Source of the DNA: Metaruminococcus_A sp050943475
GTDB taxonomy: Bacteria; Bacillota; Clostridia; Oscillospirales; Ruminococcaceae
Direction of reading: 5' to 3'
Assembly: GCA_050943475.1 (NCBI GenBank)
Contig: JBMNPF010000016.1
Coordinates: forward strand, 1-27,766
Length of the DNA stretch: 27,766 nucleotides
In this document: positions 14,727 through 22,644 of the stretch, piece after piece
Layout: every line of letters begins with the position of its first letter
Numbering within the stretch: position 1 is the first letter of the stretch
The notes under the pieces: generated by a model
Seen by the model: only the letters and a program-made list of their open reading frames with translations
The model's database searches: none
What the model was told of the DNA's origin: nothing
Made by a program: the position numbers and the translations under genes

Positions 14727-15487
14727 AGTGATTTCCCCATGCACTGTAGCAGTGCGGAGAGCTTGGTCTTAAGATGGTCAACCACAAAGGTGTGGACATA
14801 ATCGTTCACCGGATGGTTGTAAATTTCAAACGGCGTGTCAAGCTGTTCAATATGCCCCTCACTCATGACCATAATGCGGTCGGACATGGTAAACGCCTCC
14901 TCCTGGTCATGGGTAATGTAAACCATCGTAATGTTATGGTCCCGCTGGATGCGCTTAAGCTCTGCGCGCAAGGTCAGGCGGTTGGCGGCGTCAAGAGCGG
15001 ACATCGGTTCGTCAAACAGAATAATTTCCGGTTCCAGCGCCAGGGTGCGGGCAATCGCAACCCGCTGCTGCTGACCGCCGGAGAGTTTGTGCGGCTTTTT
15101 GCCAAGGTGTTCGGTCATACCGACCTGCTCAATGGCGTCCAGCGCAATCTGACGGGCACGCGTTTTTAAATCCGGCTGGAATTTCAGTGCGTACTCCACA
15201 TTCTGCAAAACCGTCATGTTTGGAAACAGCGCGTAGTTCTGGAAAACAATGCCCATTCCGCGTTTGGAAGGGTCGAGCTTTGTAATGTCGGTTCCGTTTT
15301 TCAGAATTTTGCCGGAGGTGGGCTGAGAAATCCCAATCAGGATCCGCAGCAGAGTGGTTTTTCCGCATCCAGAAGGCCCTAAGACCGAGAGAAATTCCCC
15401 TTGGTGCACCTCAAAATCCAAATGATTTAAAATGGTTTTATCGCCGTACTCTTTGCAGAGTCCCTGTATGGTTAAAATGTTTTCCAT
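14723..15487 (-). CDS. ABC transporter ATP-binding protein (FbpC/PotA-like, short form)
   Basis: The protein has 254 residues. Walker A is GPSGCGKT (37-44), Q-loop VFQNYALFP near 81-89, signature LSGGQ (135-139), Walker B ILFDE (156-160) and H-loop His193. It is most like the FbpC/PotA/PhnT class, but those usually reach about 350 residues with a C-terminal TOBE regulatory domain, which is absent here. The protein ends shortly after the ATPase core. GGAGA precedes the start, which follows the binding-protein stop by one base. It powers import through the fused permease at the cytoplasmic membrane. Confidence 0.92.
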   Translation of the reverse strand: MENILTIQGLCKEYGDKTILNHLDFEVHQGEFLSVLGPSGCGKTTLLRILIGISQPTSGKILKNGTDITKLDPSKRGMGIVFQNYALFPNMTVLQNVEYALKFQPDLKTRARQIALDAIEQVGMTEHLGKKPHKLSGGQQQRVAIARTLALEPEIILFDEPMSALDAANRLTLRAELKRIQRDHNITMVYITHDQEEAFTMSDRIMVMSEGHIEQLDTPFEIYNHPVNDYVHTFVVDHLKTKLSALLQCMGKSL

Positions 15488-15488
15488 C

Positions 15489-16472
15489 CTAAAATCTCCA
15501 TTTCTCCAAAAGCCGCGTTTTATCGTTTAAATCCTCTAACCCGGACATATCAGCGTAGGGGATATGCTGTGGGTAGTTGGGGGTGCTGTTGACCTGATCC
15601 TTGAAAATCTGCTCTGGCGAATATTTTTCTTTGTCTTCATAGACAATGGTGTTCGCCAGAAAATCAAATACGTCTTTCACTGCCTTGTTTTCAAGACGCC
15701 CGTCAATAACAGCCATGCCGCCGGTTGAATAGGGCGATCCCTCTTCAAAATACAGAATTTCAAGCGGAACCCCTTTGTTAATCTGCTCCACCGCCTGGAA
15801 GGTCATGCCAAGGCCAATTGCCGCTTCACCCTGAACCAGCGCGTTAACCGGGCCGGAACCGGATGAAGTAAACTGATAAATATTTTCTGCCAGCTTGTCA
15901 AAATAATCAAACGCCTTGTCCTCGCCCCATGCATTGCAGAGGCTTTTCAGAAACATGTAACCGGTGCTTGAAGCTTTGGGGTTTGGCATGCAGATTAAAT
16001 CCTTGTAAACCGGATTGAGCAAGTCTTCATAGGATTCAGGGACCGGAAGATTCTTTTCCTTCATCGTTTTAGGATTGATAATAATGGAACCGCTGTAACG
16101 CTCCCAACCCAGATATTTATGGCCACGGGATTTCATATCCTCCAGGTAGTTGGAGGTGTCATACTCGGACAGGTCGGCCAAATGATCCTGAATACTGGTC
16201 AGGTAACCGGTTTCCATTCCCAGAATGATGTCGGCTTTGCTGTTTTTGCCCTCGCTTTTGACCTTGGCTGCATTTTTACCGTTTGGCAGGTAGATCAGGC
16301 GGATGTAATAATCCGGAAATTCCTGCTTTAACCGTTCCGTGACATATTCATTTCGGTATTCTTCTGAACTGGAATAAATGATAACGGTGTTTTCATCTTT
16401 TTGGGTGCAGCCGGAAAATACGCCGCATATCAAAAGAGCGGCCAGGACAACACTCAAACATTTTTTCAGCAT
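15489..16472 (-). CDS. Solute-binding lipoprotein, FbpA/PhnS-like (ABC importer)
   Basis: The protein has 327 residues. The N-terminal signal peptide ends in the lipobox FSGC (Cys22), so the mature protein is lipid-anchored outside the membrane. VIIYSSSEEYRNE after it, the KADIILGMETGYL segment and TSSGSGPVNALVQGEAAIGLG near residue 200 are typical of the FbpA/AfuA-like family that binds iron, thiamine or 2-aminoethylphosphonate. The paired Tyr ligands of iron binders cannot be assigned with confidence. GAGGA (complement of 16480-16484) lies 7 bases before the ATG. It is the first gene of the four-gene transporter operon and has an inverted repeat in its promoter region. Confidence 0.88.
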   Translation of the reverse strand: MLKKCLSVVLAALLICGVFSGCTQKDENTVIIYSSSEEYRNEYVTERLKQEFPDYYIRLIYLPNGKNAAKVKSEGKNSKADIILGMETGYLTSIQDHLADLSEYDTSNYLEDMKSRGHKYLGWERYSGSIIINPKTMKEKNLPVPESYEDLLNPVYKDLICMPNPKASSTGYMFLKSLCNAWGEDKAFDYFDKLAENIYQFTSSGSGPVNALVQGEAAIGLGMTFQAVEQINKGVPLEILYFEEGSPYSTGGMAVIDGRLENKAVKDVFDFLANTIVYEDKEKYSPEQIFKDQVNSTPNYPQHIPYADMSGLEDLNDKTRLLEKWRF

Positions 16473-16494
16473 AAAAGTATCCTCTTCAACATAT

Positions 16495-16535
16495 TTTGTT
16501 CATATTTTACAATCATATCACATTGTATGAACAAA
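16495..16535 (-). promoter_or_regulatory. Operator candidate: 10-bp inverted repeat at the transporter promoter
   Basis: TTTGTTCATA (16495-16504) and TATGAACAAA (16526-16535) are perfect inverted repeats 21 bases apart, so their centres are 31 bases, about three helical turns, from each other. A weak minus-strand promoter lies between: TAAAAT (complement of 16504-16509), with the right arm over the -35 position. The first gene starts 22 bases downstream. A dimeric winged-helix protein, possibly the one encoded at the operon end, could bind here. Confidence 0.55.
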
Positions 16536-16550
16536 GGCAAGCGGAAAAGG

Positions 16551-16587
16551 AAAAAGGTGTAGGATGAATTTTATCCCACACCTTTTT
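16551..16587 (-). terminator. Terminator of the licD-flippase operon
   Basis: AAAAAGGTGT (16551-16560) pairs with ACACCTTTTT (16578-16587), extended inside by GGAT/ATCC. The minus-strand T tract follows. The stem includes the last codons of the flippase gene, so terminator and coding end overlap. Confidence 0.85.
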
Positions 16588-17854
16588 GTGCTTTGCGAAT
16601 GTAATAAATATCGATGACGGCAAACAATAAGGTCATAAAAACCATGAGCAAGAGGTAAATAAGCGATGCTCCCCACAATCCCATTGTTTTTATCATATAT
16701 GGAGTTGATATAACAGCAATTAACGCTGTAATGGCATAAACAGCAAGAATGGATTTTTGTTCACGCATGACGGTTGCCGCATAGTAAAAGACAACGGATA
16801 TTGCGCTGAATCCGCCGCCGATCAGTAGAATTAACAACTCAGACCGGTAAGGGGAGAGGTCCACAGAATAGAACCAGGAAAGAACCGGGATCCCTAAAAA
16901 ATATGCGCAGACCACTAAAAACAGAGTGAACCCCATAATCCCGGCCGACATTTTAATAATTGTCGATTTCAACTGTGAAAATTTACCATGGTACCAACTG
17001 TCGGCTAAAGAGTTTAACATTGGCTTTAGTACAAAGCCACTAAACAGGTTGATGACAAATGTTGGCATAAATAAAGCATTATAATAGGTGAGATACTCAG
17101 GCGCTAACGTTTGGTCAATTACATATTTAGGGGCATTGTAAATATAAAGCAAAAGAAATACGCCAAGAAATAATGGAAGGCAGGATAATAATAGACTACA
17201 GAGAGGTTTTAAATGAAAGTCTGGTTTAAGAGAAACAAATTTTTTCGCGACATTTATATTCAAAAGGAACAAACCCAGAAAGGCGACAATAATTGCTACC
17301 AATGTAGTGATGATTAAATCTTGGGTTAAATATAATGTGACAATAAAGGCGACTGTTGACGTAAAGACCCGAAAAAACCATGCCTTTCCGGCAATATCCA
17401 GTCTCCCCTTTTGTTGGAACATCCCCTGGTATACATCCTCGGCAGAGTCAACCATTCGGTAAAGGCACATTAAAAAGATGACAATACTGTTATATAGAGA
17501 ATCCCTTTTTATTAAAATAAACACGGTGCTGATGATCATCATAAGTGCGCAGGTAACAATTCTGGCCGATAAATACACCGAAAAAGGGTATTTCTCATTA
17601 ATGTCGGTAGACTGGTATGGGCGGACCTCATAACTCCCTATGCTTTGCATTTGCTGAGCAAGTGCAAACGCATAAACAAAGACACCGGCAACAACCTCTC
17701 CGGTTACCCTTGTAACAATCATGCTCAGCAGAAAAGAGGCAAGGGAATTGATCATGCTGCCCATCATATTCCAAAAAAATATTTTTTTTGGAAGATTACT
17801 GGTGTTCCCAATTATAAAACGGGATAAGCAAAACCTGCTATTATTTCTCATCAT
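16571..17854 (-). CDS. Oligosaccharide flippase, MOP superfamily (Wzx/TacF-like)
   Basis: The protein has 427 residues and about twelve to fourteen hydrophobic segments across its length. GSMINSLASFLLSMIVTRVTG at about 31-51 and GSYEVRPYQSTD near 93-104 fit polysaccharide exporters of the MATE/MOP superfamily, which move lipid-linked glycans across the membrane. The gene overlaps the upstream licD gene by 14 bases. Two adjacent ATGs (17854 and 17851) sit in that overlap, and no strong ribosome site is present, so translation is probably coupled. A flippase next to two licD genes is the content of pneumococcal lic2, where TacF exports phosphocholine-bearing teichoic acid chains. TacF function here is inferred from context. 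Confidence 0.85.
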   Translation of the reverse strand: MMRNNSRFCLSRFIIGNTSNLPKKIFFWNMMGSMINSLASFLLSMIVTRVTGEVVAGVFVYAFALAQQMQSIGSYEVRPYQSTDINEKYPFSVYLSARIVTCALMMIISTVFILIKRDSLYNSIVIFLMCLYRMVDSAEDVYQGMFQQKGRLDIAGKAWFFRVFTSTVAFIVTLYLTQDLIITTLVAIIVAFLGLFLLNINVAKKFVSLKPDFHLKPLCSLLLSCLPLFLGVFLLLYIYNAPKYVIDQTLAPEYLTYYNALFMPTFVINLFSGFVLKPMLNSLADSWYHGKFSQLKSTIIKMSAGIMGFTLFLVVCAYFLGIPVLSWFYSVDLSPYRSELLILLIGGGFSAISVVFYYAATVMREQKSILAVYAITALIAVISTPYMIKTMGLWGASLIYLLLMVFMTLLFAVIDIYYIRKAQKGVG

Positions 17855-18701
17855 TTTCTATTTTACCAAATTCCAGCGTGGAAGGATAATGATTTTTGCG
17901 ATCTTCAACGGGGGGGAGCTGCATATAATCACCAAATCCATTGGTCAGCATTTCGTGGTTGTGGTTCATAATTTTAACTTTAATTTGTTCAAATTCGGCA
18001 TACTGAACGGGAAAGATGTCTTCTTTGGTGACACGCCAGATTTCGGGCTTTGTATCACTCATATCGGTATACAAATTTGTTTGATTGTGATATTTCATAG
18101 CCGCTTTTTCATATTGCCGGTAAAGCCAACGGTTTGAAATGCGGCAAACTACCATTGCGTAGTGTATGACTGCGCAGGCAGCTTTTGCCACTGCTGCTCC
18201 AATTCCTTTAATCGGAAGATGAGGCGAGGGGGTAGCGCGTAAAAAACGGAGCTTACTCCAAAACCATGCTTTGCGAATTTGCTTTTTACGCAGGGCGGCA
18301 TCCTCCGGAACATTGTCATACGGAAAAATTCCAATGCCGATGGCATATTGATATTTGCAGTTTTTAAATTCCTCCGGAATATGTAAAGAATCTTTTTTGG
18401 AAAGATTGCTGTTACAAGCCGGGAAATGTGGATTGGTGCGCGCGTTAACGACCTCATAAGGCTCTTTAATTTCGGATGGCGCCACTTCAAGGAATTTCTC
18501 GTAATCATCGCGCAGCAGGCCGACGTCAATATCGTCATCCCAGGGAATAAAACCTTTGTGACGGATAGCGCCAATAGCGGTTCCGCCGGTTAAAAAGTAA
18601 TCGAGGTCATGCTTGTCACAAATTCTTACAAATTCCTTTAACAGATCAGTTTCAACAAGCTGAAGATTACGCAAAACATCTTCTGGGTACTGTTTATACA
18701 T
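17841..18701 (-). CDS. LicD-family phosphotransferase (first paralogue)
   Basis: The protein has 286 residues. The LicD nucleotidyltransferase-fold core is GGTAIGAIRHKGFIPWDDDID (residues 39-59), whose aspartates 55, 56, 57 and 59 are the metal-binding set. The C-terminal FGDYMQLPPVEDRKNHYP is the family's second conserved block. LicD proteins transfer phosphocholine or similar groups from a CDP-type donor to sugars of teichoic acids, capsules or lipooligosaccharides, at the cytoplasmic face. AGGAA lies 6 bases before the ATG. The second licD gene is 28 bases upstream and the flippase overlaps downstream, forming one operon. Confidence 0.93.
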   Translation of the reverse strand: MYKQYPEDVLRNLQLVETDLLKEFVRICDKHDLDYFLTGGTAIGAIRHKGFIPWDDDIDVGLLRDDYEKFLEVAPSEIKEPYEVVNARTNPHFPACNSNLSKKDSLHIPEEFKNCKYQYAIGIGIFPYDNVPEDAALRKKQIRKAWFWSKLRFLRATPSPHLPIKGIGAAVAKAACAVIHYAMVVCRISNRWLYRQYEKAAMKYHNQTNLYTDMSDTKPEIWRVTKEDIFPVQYAEFEQIKVKIMNHNHEMLTNGFGDYMQLPPVEDRKNHYPSTLEFGKIENDEK

Positions 18702-18729
18702 GTAATTTCCTACTTCCTAGTTGCTCTTT

Positions 18730-19575
18730 TTATTTATCCCCAAAATCCAAACGATACGGATAATGGTTTTTCCGTTTATCTACGGGTGGGAGCTGCATAT
18801 AATCGCCGAACATACGCCGCAGCACCTGATCAATTCCGCTTGGAAACGCCAGTTGAACATCCTCAAAGTCCATGTAGAGAACCGGGAATAATTCTTTGGA
18901 TGAAATGGTGTTGGAGTAGGGATCGGTATCGCAAAGATAGCCAAGATACTCGGTGGTTTGCTCCGTGCATTTCATACTGGCTTTTTTCCCTTTTTGATAA
19001 AGCCATTTTTTCGAAATGTGGAACAGCCGCATGGAGTAATGAATGGTAACACAGGCGAAACGAACCAGTTTTTCTTTTGCTCCGGTAAAACCCAGTACAG
19101 GGTGCGGAATGCTCCGTAAAATCAACATCTTGCTCCAGAACCAGGCTGCCAGTGTTTGGCGCTTTCGTTTTTTAGCGTCGTCAAAAAGGTTATCAAAGGG
19201 ATAAATATCCAAAAAAATTCCCAATTCGCAGTCGATATCTTTCAGAGAATCTTCCCGGAATTCGGTTCCTTTCAGCATCCAGCGAGTGGTCATGAGAGGG
19301 TAATTTTCATTTTCCTCCGCGTTCATAACCGTATACCGGTCACCATACTGCTGCTTGGCAATTTGGAGGAATTTTTCATAATCCTTACGCGGCAGGCCAA
19401 CGTCAATATCATCGTCCCAGGGGATAAATCCTTTGTGGCGGATAGCACCGATACCAGTCCCCGCAAGGCCAAAATAAGATAAGTTGTTTTCGGTGCAAAT
19501 TTTTATAAAATCCTTTAAAATTCCCAGTTCGATTTGCTGAACCCGTTTTAGTGTAGCCTCATCATATTCTTTCAT
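18730..19575 (-). CDS. LicD-family phosphotransferase (second paralogue)
   Basis: The protein has 281 residues, colinear with the adjacent paralogue. It shares GAIRHKGFIPWDDDIDVGL (aspartates 54, 55, 56 and 58) and FGDYMQLPPV-x-KRKNHYP at the end, but differs before the motif (LAGTGIGAIRH, with GTG in place of GTA) and through the middle, where DIDCELGIFLDIYPFDN replaces the paralogue's shorter YQYAIGIGIFPYDN. Tandem duplication with divergence suggests that the two proteins modify different sugars or positions, as LicD1 and LicD2 do in pneumococcus. GGAG lies about 6 bases before the ATG. It is the first gene of its operon. Confidence 0.93.
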   Translation of the reverse strand: MKEYDEATLKRVQQIELGILKDFIKICTENNLSYFGLAGTGIGAIRHKGFIPWDDDIDVGLPRKDYEKFLQIAKQQYGDRYTVMNAEENENYPLMTTRWMLKGTEFREDSLKDIDCELGIFLDIYPFDNLFDDAKKRKRQTLAAWFWSKMLILRSIPHPVLGFTGAKEKLVRFACVTIHYSMRLFHISKKWLYQKGKKASMKCTEQTTEYLGYLCDTDPYSNTISSKELFPVLYMDFEDVQLAFPSGIDQVLRRMFGDYMQLPPVDKRKNHYPYRLDFGDK

Positions 19576-19589
19576 ATTAAACTCCTAAT

Positions 19590-19603
19590 ATCCCAAAAGG
19601 GAT
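19590..19603 (-). promoter_or_regulatory. Small hairpin beside the licD ribosome site
   Basis: ATCCC and GGGAT around a 4-base loop lie 5 bases upstream of the GGAG ribosome site (complement of 19582-19585). A minor effect on mRNA stability or translation is possible. Confidence 0.25.
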
Positions 19604-19624
19604 TTATTCGCTAAATTAGTATTT

Positions 19625-19654
19625 ATTATACACCATTTGGCCATTCACTGTAAA
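19625..19654 (-). promoter_or_regulatory. Promoter of the licD-licD-flippase operon
   Basis: On the minus strand TTTACA (complement of 19649-19654), an 18-base spacer and TATAAT (complement of 19625-19630) are present. The -35 box starts directly after the ppdK terminator stem. Confidence 0.75.
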
Positions 19655-19656
19655 GC

Positions 19657-19692
19657 AACAGGCGCATGATTCGGCAGAATCATGCGCCTGTT
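19657..19692 (-). terminator. Terminator of ppdK
   Basis: A perfect 16-bp stem (19657-19672 with 19677-19692) has a 4-base loop. The minus-strand T tract is poor (GCTTT), so some read-through into the licD operon is possible. Confidence 0.7.
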
Positions 19693-19720
19693 ATACTGTT
19701 ATAAAACTGGTGTTTCCTGA

Positions 19721-22348
19721 TTATTCAGCTTTGATTGCAGCCTGAGCAGCAGCCAGACGGGCAATCGGAACACGGAACGGAGAGCAGGAAACATAGGTGA
19801 GGCCTGCGTTGTGGCAGAACTCAACGGAGGACGGATCGCCGCCGTGCTCACCGCAGATGCCGAGCTTGATGTCCGGGCGGGTCTGCTTGCCGAGGTCAGC
19901 AGCCATCTTAACCAGTTTGCCAACGCCCTTCTGATCGAGCTTCGCAAACGGATCGTTCTCGTAAATCTTCTTGTCGTAGTATGCGCCAAGGAACTTGCCA
20001 GCATCGTCACGGCTGAAACCAAAGGTCATCTGGGTCAGGTCGTTGGTGCCAAAGCTGAAGAACTCAGCCTCGGTGGCAATTTCATCAGCGGTCAGAGCAG
20101 CACGCGGAATCTCAATCATGGTGCCAACCTTGTAGTGCATGTCGGAACCAGCGTCTTTGAGAACTGCATCAGCGGTCTCAACAACAACGGATTTCACGTA
20201 AGCCAGCTCTTTGATTTCGCCAACCAGCGGGATCATGATTTCCGGCTCGATGTCCCAATCCGGATGTTTCGCTTTGACAGCCAGAGCAGCTTTGATGACC
20301 GCTTTGGTCTGCATGACAGCAATTTCCGGGTAGGTGACCGCCAGACGGCAGCCACGGTGGCCCATCATCGGGTTGAACTCATGCAGGGAAGCAATGATTG
20401 CTTTAACGTCTGCAACCGATTTGCCGGTGTCTTTCGCGAGCAGCTCGATATCCTCTTCGCTGGTCGGAACGAACTCATGAAGCGGCGGGTCAAGGAAACG
20501 AATGGTGATCGGGTTGCCTTCCATTGCCTCGTACATGGCTTCGAAGTCGCCCTGCTGCATCGGCTCGAGTTTCGCAAGCGCTTTCTCGCGGCCTTCAACG
20601 GTGTCAGAGCAGATCATCTCGCGGATAGCCGGAATACGGTCTGCCTCGAAGAACATGTGCTCGGTACGGCAGAGGCCAATACCCTCAGCGCCAAATTTTT
20701 TCGCCTGTTTCGCATCACGCGGATTGTCAGCGTTGGTGCGAACTTTCAGAACGCGGAACTTGTCAGCCCAAGCCATCAGACGGCCGAATTCGCCGGAGAT
20801 GGAAGCTTCCACAGTCGGAATTGCTTCGCCGTAAATGGCGCCGGTCGAACCATCAAGGGAGATGTAGTCGCCTTCTTTGTAAACTTTGCCCGCAAGCTCA
20901 AACTGCTTGTTGGCTTCGTCCATTTTGATTTCGCCGCAGCCGGATACACAGCAGGTGCCCATACCACGCGCAACAACTGCCGCATGGGAGGTCATACCGC
21001 CGCGAACGGTCAGAATGCCCTGAGCGGCAACCATGCCTTCAATGTCTTCCGGAGAGGTTTCCAGACGAACAAGAACAACTTTCTCGCCTTTTTCAGCCCA
21101 CTCTTTTGCGTCGTCAGCGGTAAAGACAACGCGGCCACAGGCAGCACCCGGAGAAGCAGCCAGAGCAGTTGCAACCGGAGTTGCCTTCTTCAGAGCGGCA
21201 GCGTCAAACTGCGGATGAAGCAGGGAATCGAGGGTTCTCGGGTCGATCATTGCAACCGCTTCTTTTTCCGAAATCATGCCTTCGTCCACGAGGTCGCAGG
21301 CGATCTTCAGAGCAGCGGCAGCAGTTCTCTTGCCGTTACGGGTCTGCAGCATGTAGAGTTTCTTGTCCTCAATGGTGAACTCCATGTCCTGCATGTCGCG
21401 GTAATGGTTTTCCAGAGTGTGGCAGATTTCAACGAACTCGTTGTAGCAGTTCGGCATAACTTCAGCGAGCTGATCGATGGTCTGCGGGGTGCGCACACCA
21501 GCAACAACGTCTTCGCCCTGAGCGTTCATTAAGAACTCACCGAAGAGTTTCTTTTCACCGGTTGCCGGGTTTCTGGTGAATGCAACGCCAGTACCAGAGG
21601 TCTCGCCCATGTTGCCGAACGCCATCATCTGGACGTTGACAGCGGTACCCCAGGAATACGGAATGTCATTCATTCTTCTGTAAACATTGGCGCGCGGGTT
21701 GTCCCAAGAACGGAAAACAGCCTTGATAGCGCCCATGAGCTGCTCTTTCGGGTCAGACGGGAACTCTTCGCCGATTTTCGCTTTGTACTCAGCTTTGAAC
21801 TGGTTTGCAAGCTCTTTGAGGTCCTCGGCGGTCAGCTCGGTATCCTGCGTGATGCCTTTTTCCTCTTTCATCTTGTCGATGAGCTCTTCAAAGTACTTTT
21901 TGCCGACTTCCATAACAACGTCGGAGTACATCTGAATAAATCTTCTGTAGCAGTCATAAGCCCAGCGCGGATTGCCGGATTTCTTCGCCATGACTTCAAC
22001 AACTTCCTCGTTGAGGCCGAGGTTGAGGATGGTGTCCATCATACCAGGCATAGAAGCTCTAGCGCCGGAACGGACCGAAACGAGAAGCGGATTCTCGTGG
22101 TCGCCAAATTTTTTGCCGACGATCTCTTCCATTTTGCCGATGTATTCCATGATCTCAGCCTGGATGTCGTCATTGATTTTCTTACCGTCTTCGTAGTACT
22201 GGGTGCATGCTTCGGTGGTGATGGTAAAACCCTGCGGAACCGGCAGGCCAAGATTGGTCATTTCAGCCAGGTTCGCACCTTTACCGCCGAGCAGTTCTCT
22301 CATTTTTCCATTGCCTTCGGAAAAAAGATACACGTACTTTTTGCTCAC
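19721..22348 (-). CDS. ppdK: Pyruvate, phosphate dikinase
   Basis: PPDK interconverts pyruvate, ATP and phosphate with PEP, AMP and PPi; in anaerobes it often runs toward pyruvate, using PPi. The 875-residue length matches the clostridial enzyme. The N-terminal ATP-grasp begins KKYVYLFSEG with GGKGANLAEM. The phosphohistidine is His455 in GGMTSHAAV, the same number as the Clostridium symbiosum enzyme, and the C-terminal PEP domain has GICGEHGGD with Cys832 (Cys831 there). The start is GTG (complement of 22346-22348), 9 bases after GGAGG. A TTG two codons earlier lies too close to that site. A long structured leader precedes the gene. Confidence 0.97.
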   Translation of the reverse strand: MSKKYVYLFSEGNGKMRELLGGKGANLAEMTNLGLPVPQGFTITTEACTQYYEDGKKINDDIQAEIMEYIGKMEEIVGKKFGDHENPLLVSVRSGARASMPGMMDTILNLGLNEEVVEVMAKKSGNPRWAYDCYRRFIQMYSDVVMEVGKKYFEELIDKMKEEKGITQDTELTAEDLKELANQFKAEYKAKIGEEFPSDPKEQLMGAIKAVFRSWDNPRANVYRRMNDIPYSWGTAVNVQMMAFGNMGETSGTGVAFTRNPATGEKKLFGEFLMNAQGEDVVAGVRTPQTIDQLAEVMPNCYNEFVEICHTLENHYRDMQDMEFTIEDKKLYMLQTRNGKRTAAAALKIACDLVDEGMISEKEAVAMIDPRTLDSLLHPQFDAAALKKATPVATALAASPGAACGRVVFTADDAKEWAEKGEKVVLVRLETSPEDIEGMVAAQGILTVRGGMTSHAAVVARGMGTCCVSGCGEIKMDEANKQFELAGKVYKEGDYISLDGSTGAIYGEAIPTVEASISGEFGRLMAWADKFRVLKVRTNADNPRDAKQAKKFGAEGIGLCRTEHMFFEADRIPAIREMICSDTVEGREKALAKLEPMQQGDFEAMYEAMEGNPITIRFLDPPLHEFVPTSEEDIELLAKDTGKSVADVKAIIASLHEFNPMMGHRGCRLAVTYPEIAVMQTKAVIKAALAVKAKHPDWDIEPEIMIPLVGEIKELAYVKSVVVETADAVLKDAGSDMHYKVGTMIEIPRAALTADEIATEAEFFSFGTNDLTQMTFGFSRDDAGKFLGAYYDKKIYENDPFAKLDQKGVGKLVKMAADLGKQTRPDIKLGICGEHGGDPSSVEFCHNAGLTYVSCSPFRVPIARLAAAQAAIKAE

Positions 22349-22458
22349 TTGCAACTACCTCCAAATTTTTTTTACAAAGCCTCGCAGATCAAGCCCGCAA
22401 AGGTTGTTTGCAGGCAAGACGAGAAAGTGTTTTGTAATGCCTTGTTTCTCTAGGCTCG
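22349..22458 (-). promoter_or_regulatory. Structured 5' leader of ppdK
   Basis: From a start near 22458 the mRNA leader is about 110 bases. It can form GCCTGCAAA (complement of 22407-22415) with TTTGCGGGC (complement of 22393-22401), loop CAACC, one T-G pair on the mRNA strand only. It can also form TTACAAA with TTTGTAA (22431-22437 with 22372-22378), and GACGAG with CTCGTC as an alternative. No known riboswitch class was recognised. Confidence 0.4.
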
Positions 22459-22464
22459 TCTCAC

Positions 22465-22473
22465 ATTATACCA
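22465..22473 (-). promoter_or_regulatory. Extended -10 promoter of ppdK
   Basis: On the minus strand TGG-TATAAT (TATAAT is the complement of 22465-22470) is a perfect extended -10. The -35 region is weak. Confidence 0.65.
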
Positions 22474-22562
22474 AACATTCGCCGGGTTTTCTATATATTT
22501 ATCAAATTTTTTTGGAAAAAAACCTGAAATCAGTGTATTTTATAGAGTTTGACAAATTAGGC

Positions 22563-22591
22563 TTGCAAAACGCCCCTGAAATTGAGATAAT
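22563..22591 (+). promoter_or_regulatory. Promoter of the glmU-prs-pth-mfd operon
   Basis: TTGCAA (22563-22568), a 17-base spacer and GATAAT (22586-22591) are present. A consensus TTGACA also lies at 22549-22554 but has no matching -10 at normal spacing. Confidence 0.5.
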
Positions 22592-22644
22592 AAGTACAGA
22601 AAACGGCGTGTTTACAAGTACATAACAAGGGAGTGGAGTTCGCT

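Noticed and set aside
19811..21532. Plus-strand open frame of 573 codons opposite ppdK
   Set aside because: ppdK is certain from its catalytic residues. The opposite frame is a by-product of its composition and lacks a ribosome site and family features.
19721..22348. ppdK as part of a phosphonate biosynthesis cluster
   Set aside because: It makes PEP, the phosphonate precursor, but no PEP mutase, phosphonopyruvate decarboxylase or transaminase is nearby. A terminator and a separate promoter divide it from the licD operon, so the proximity may be chance.
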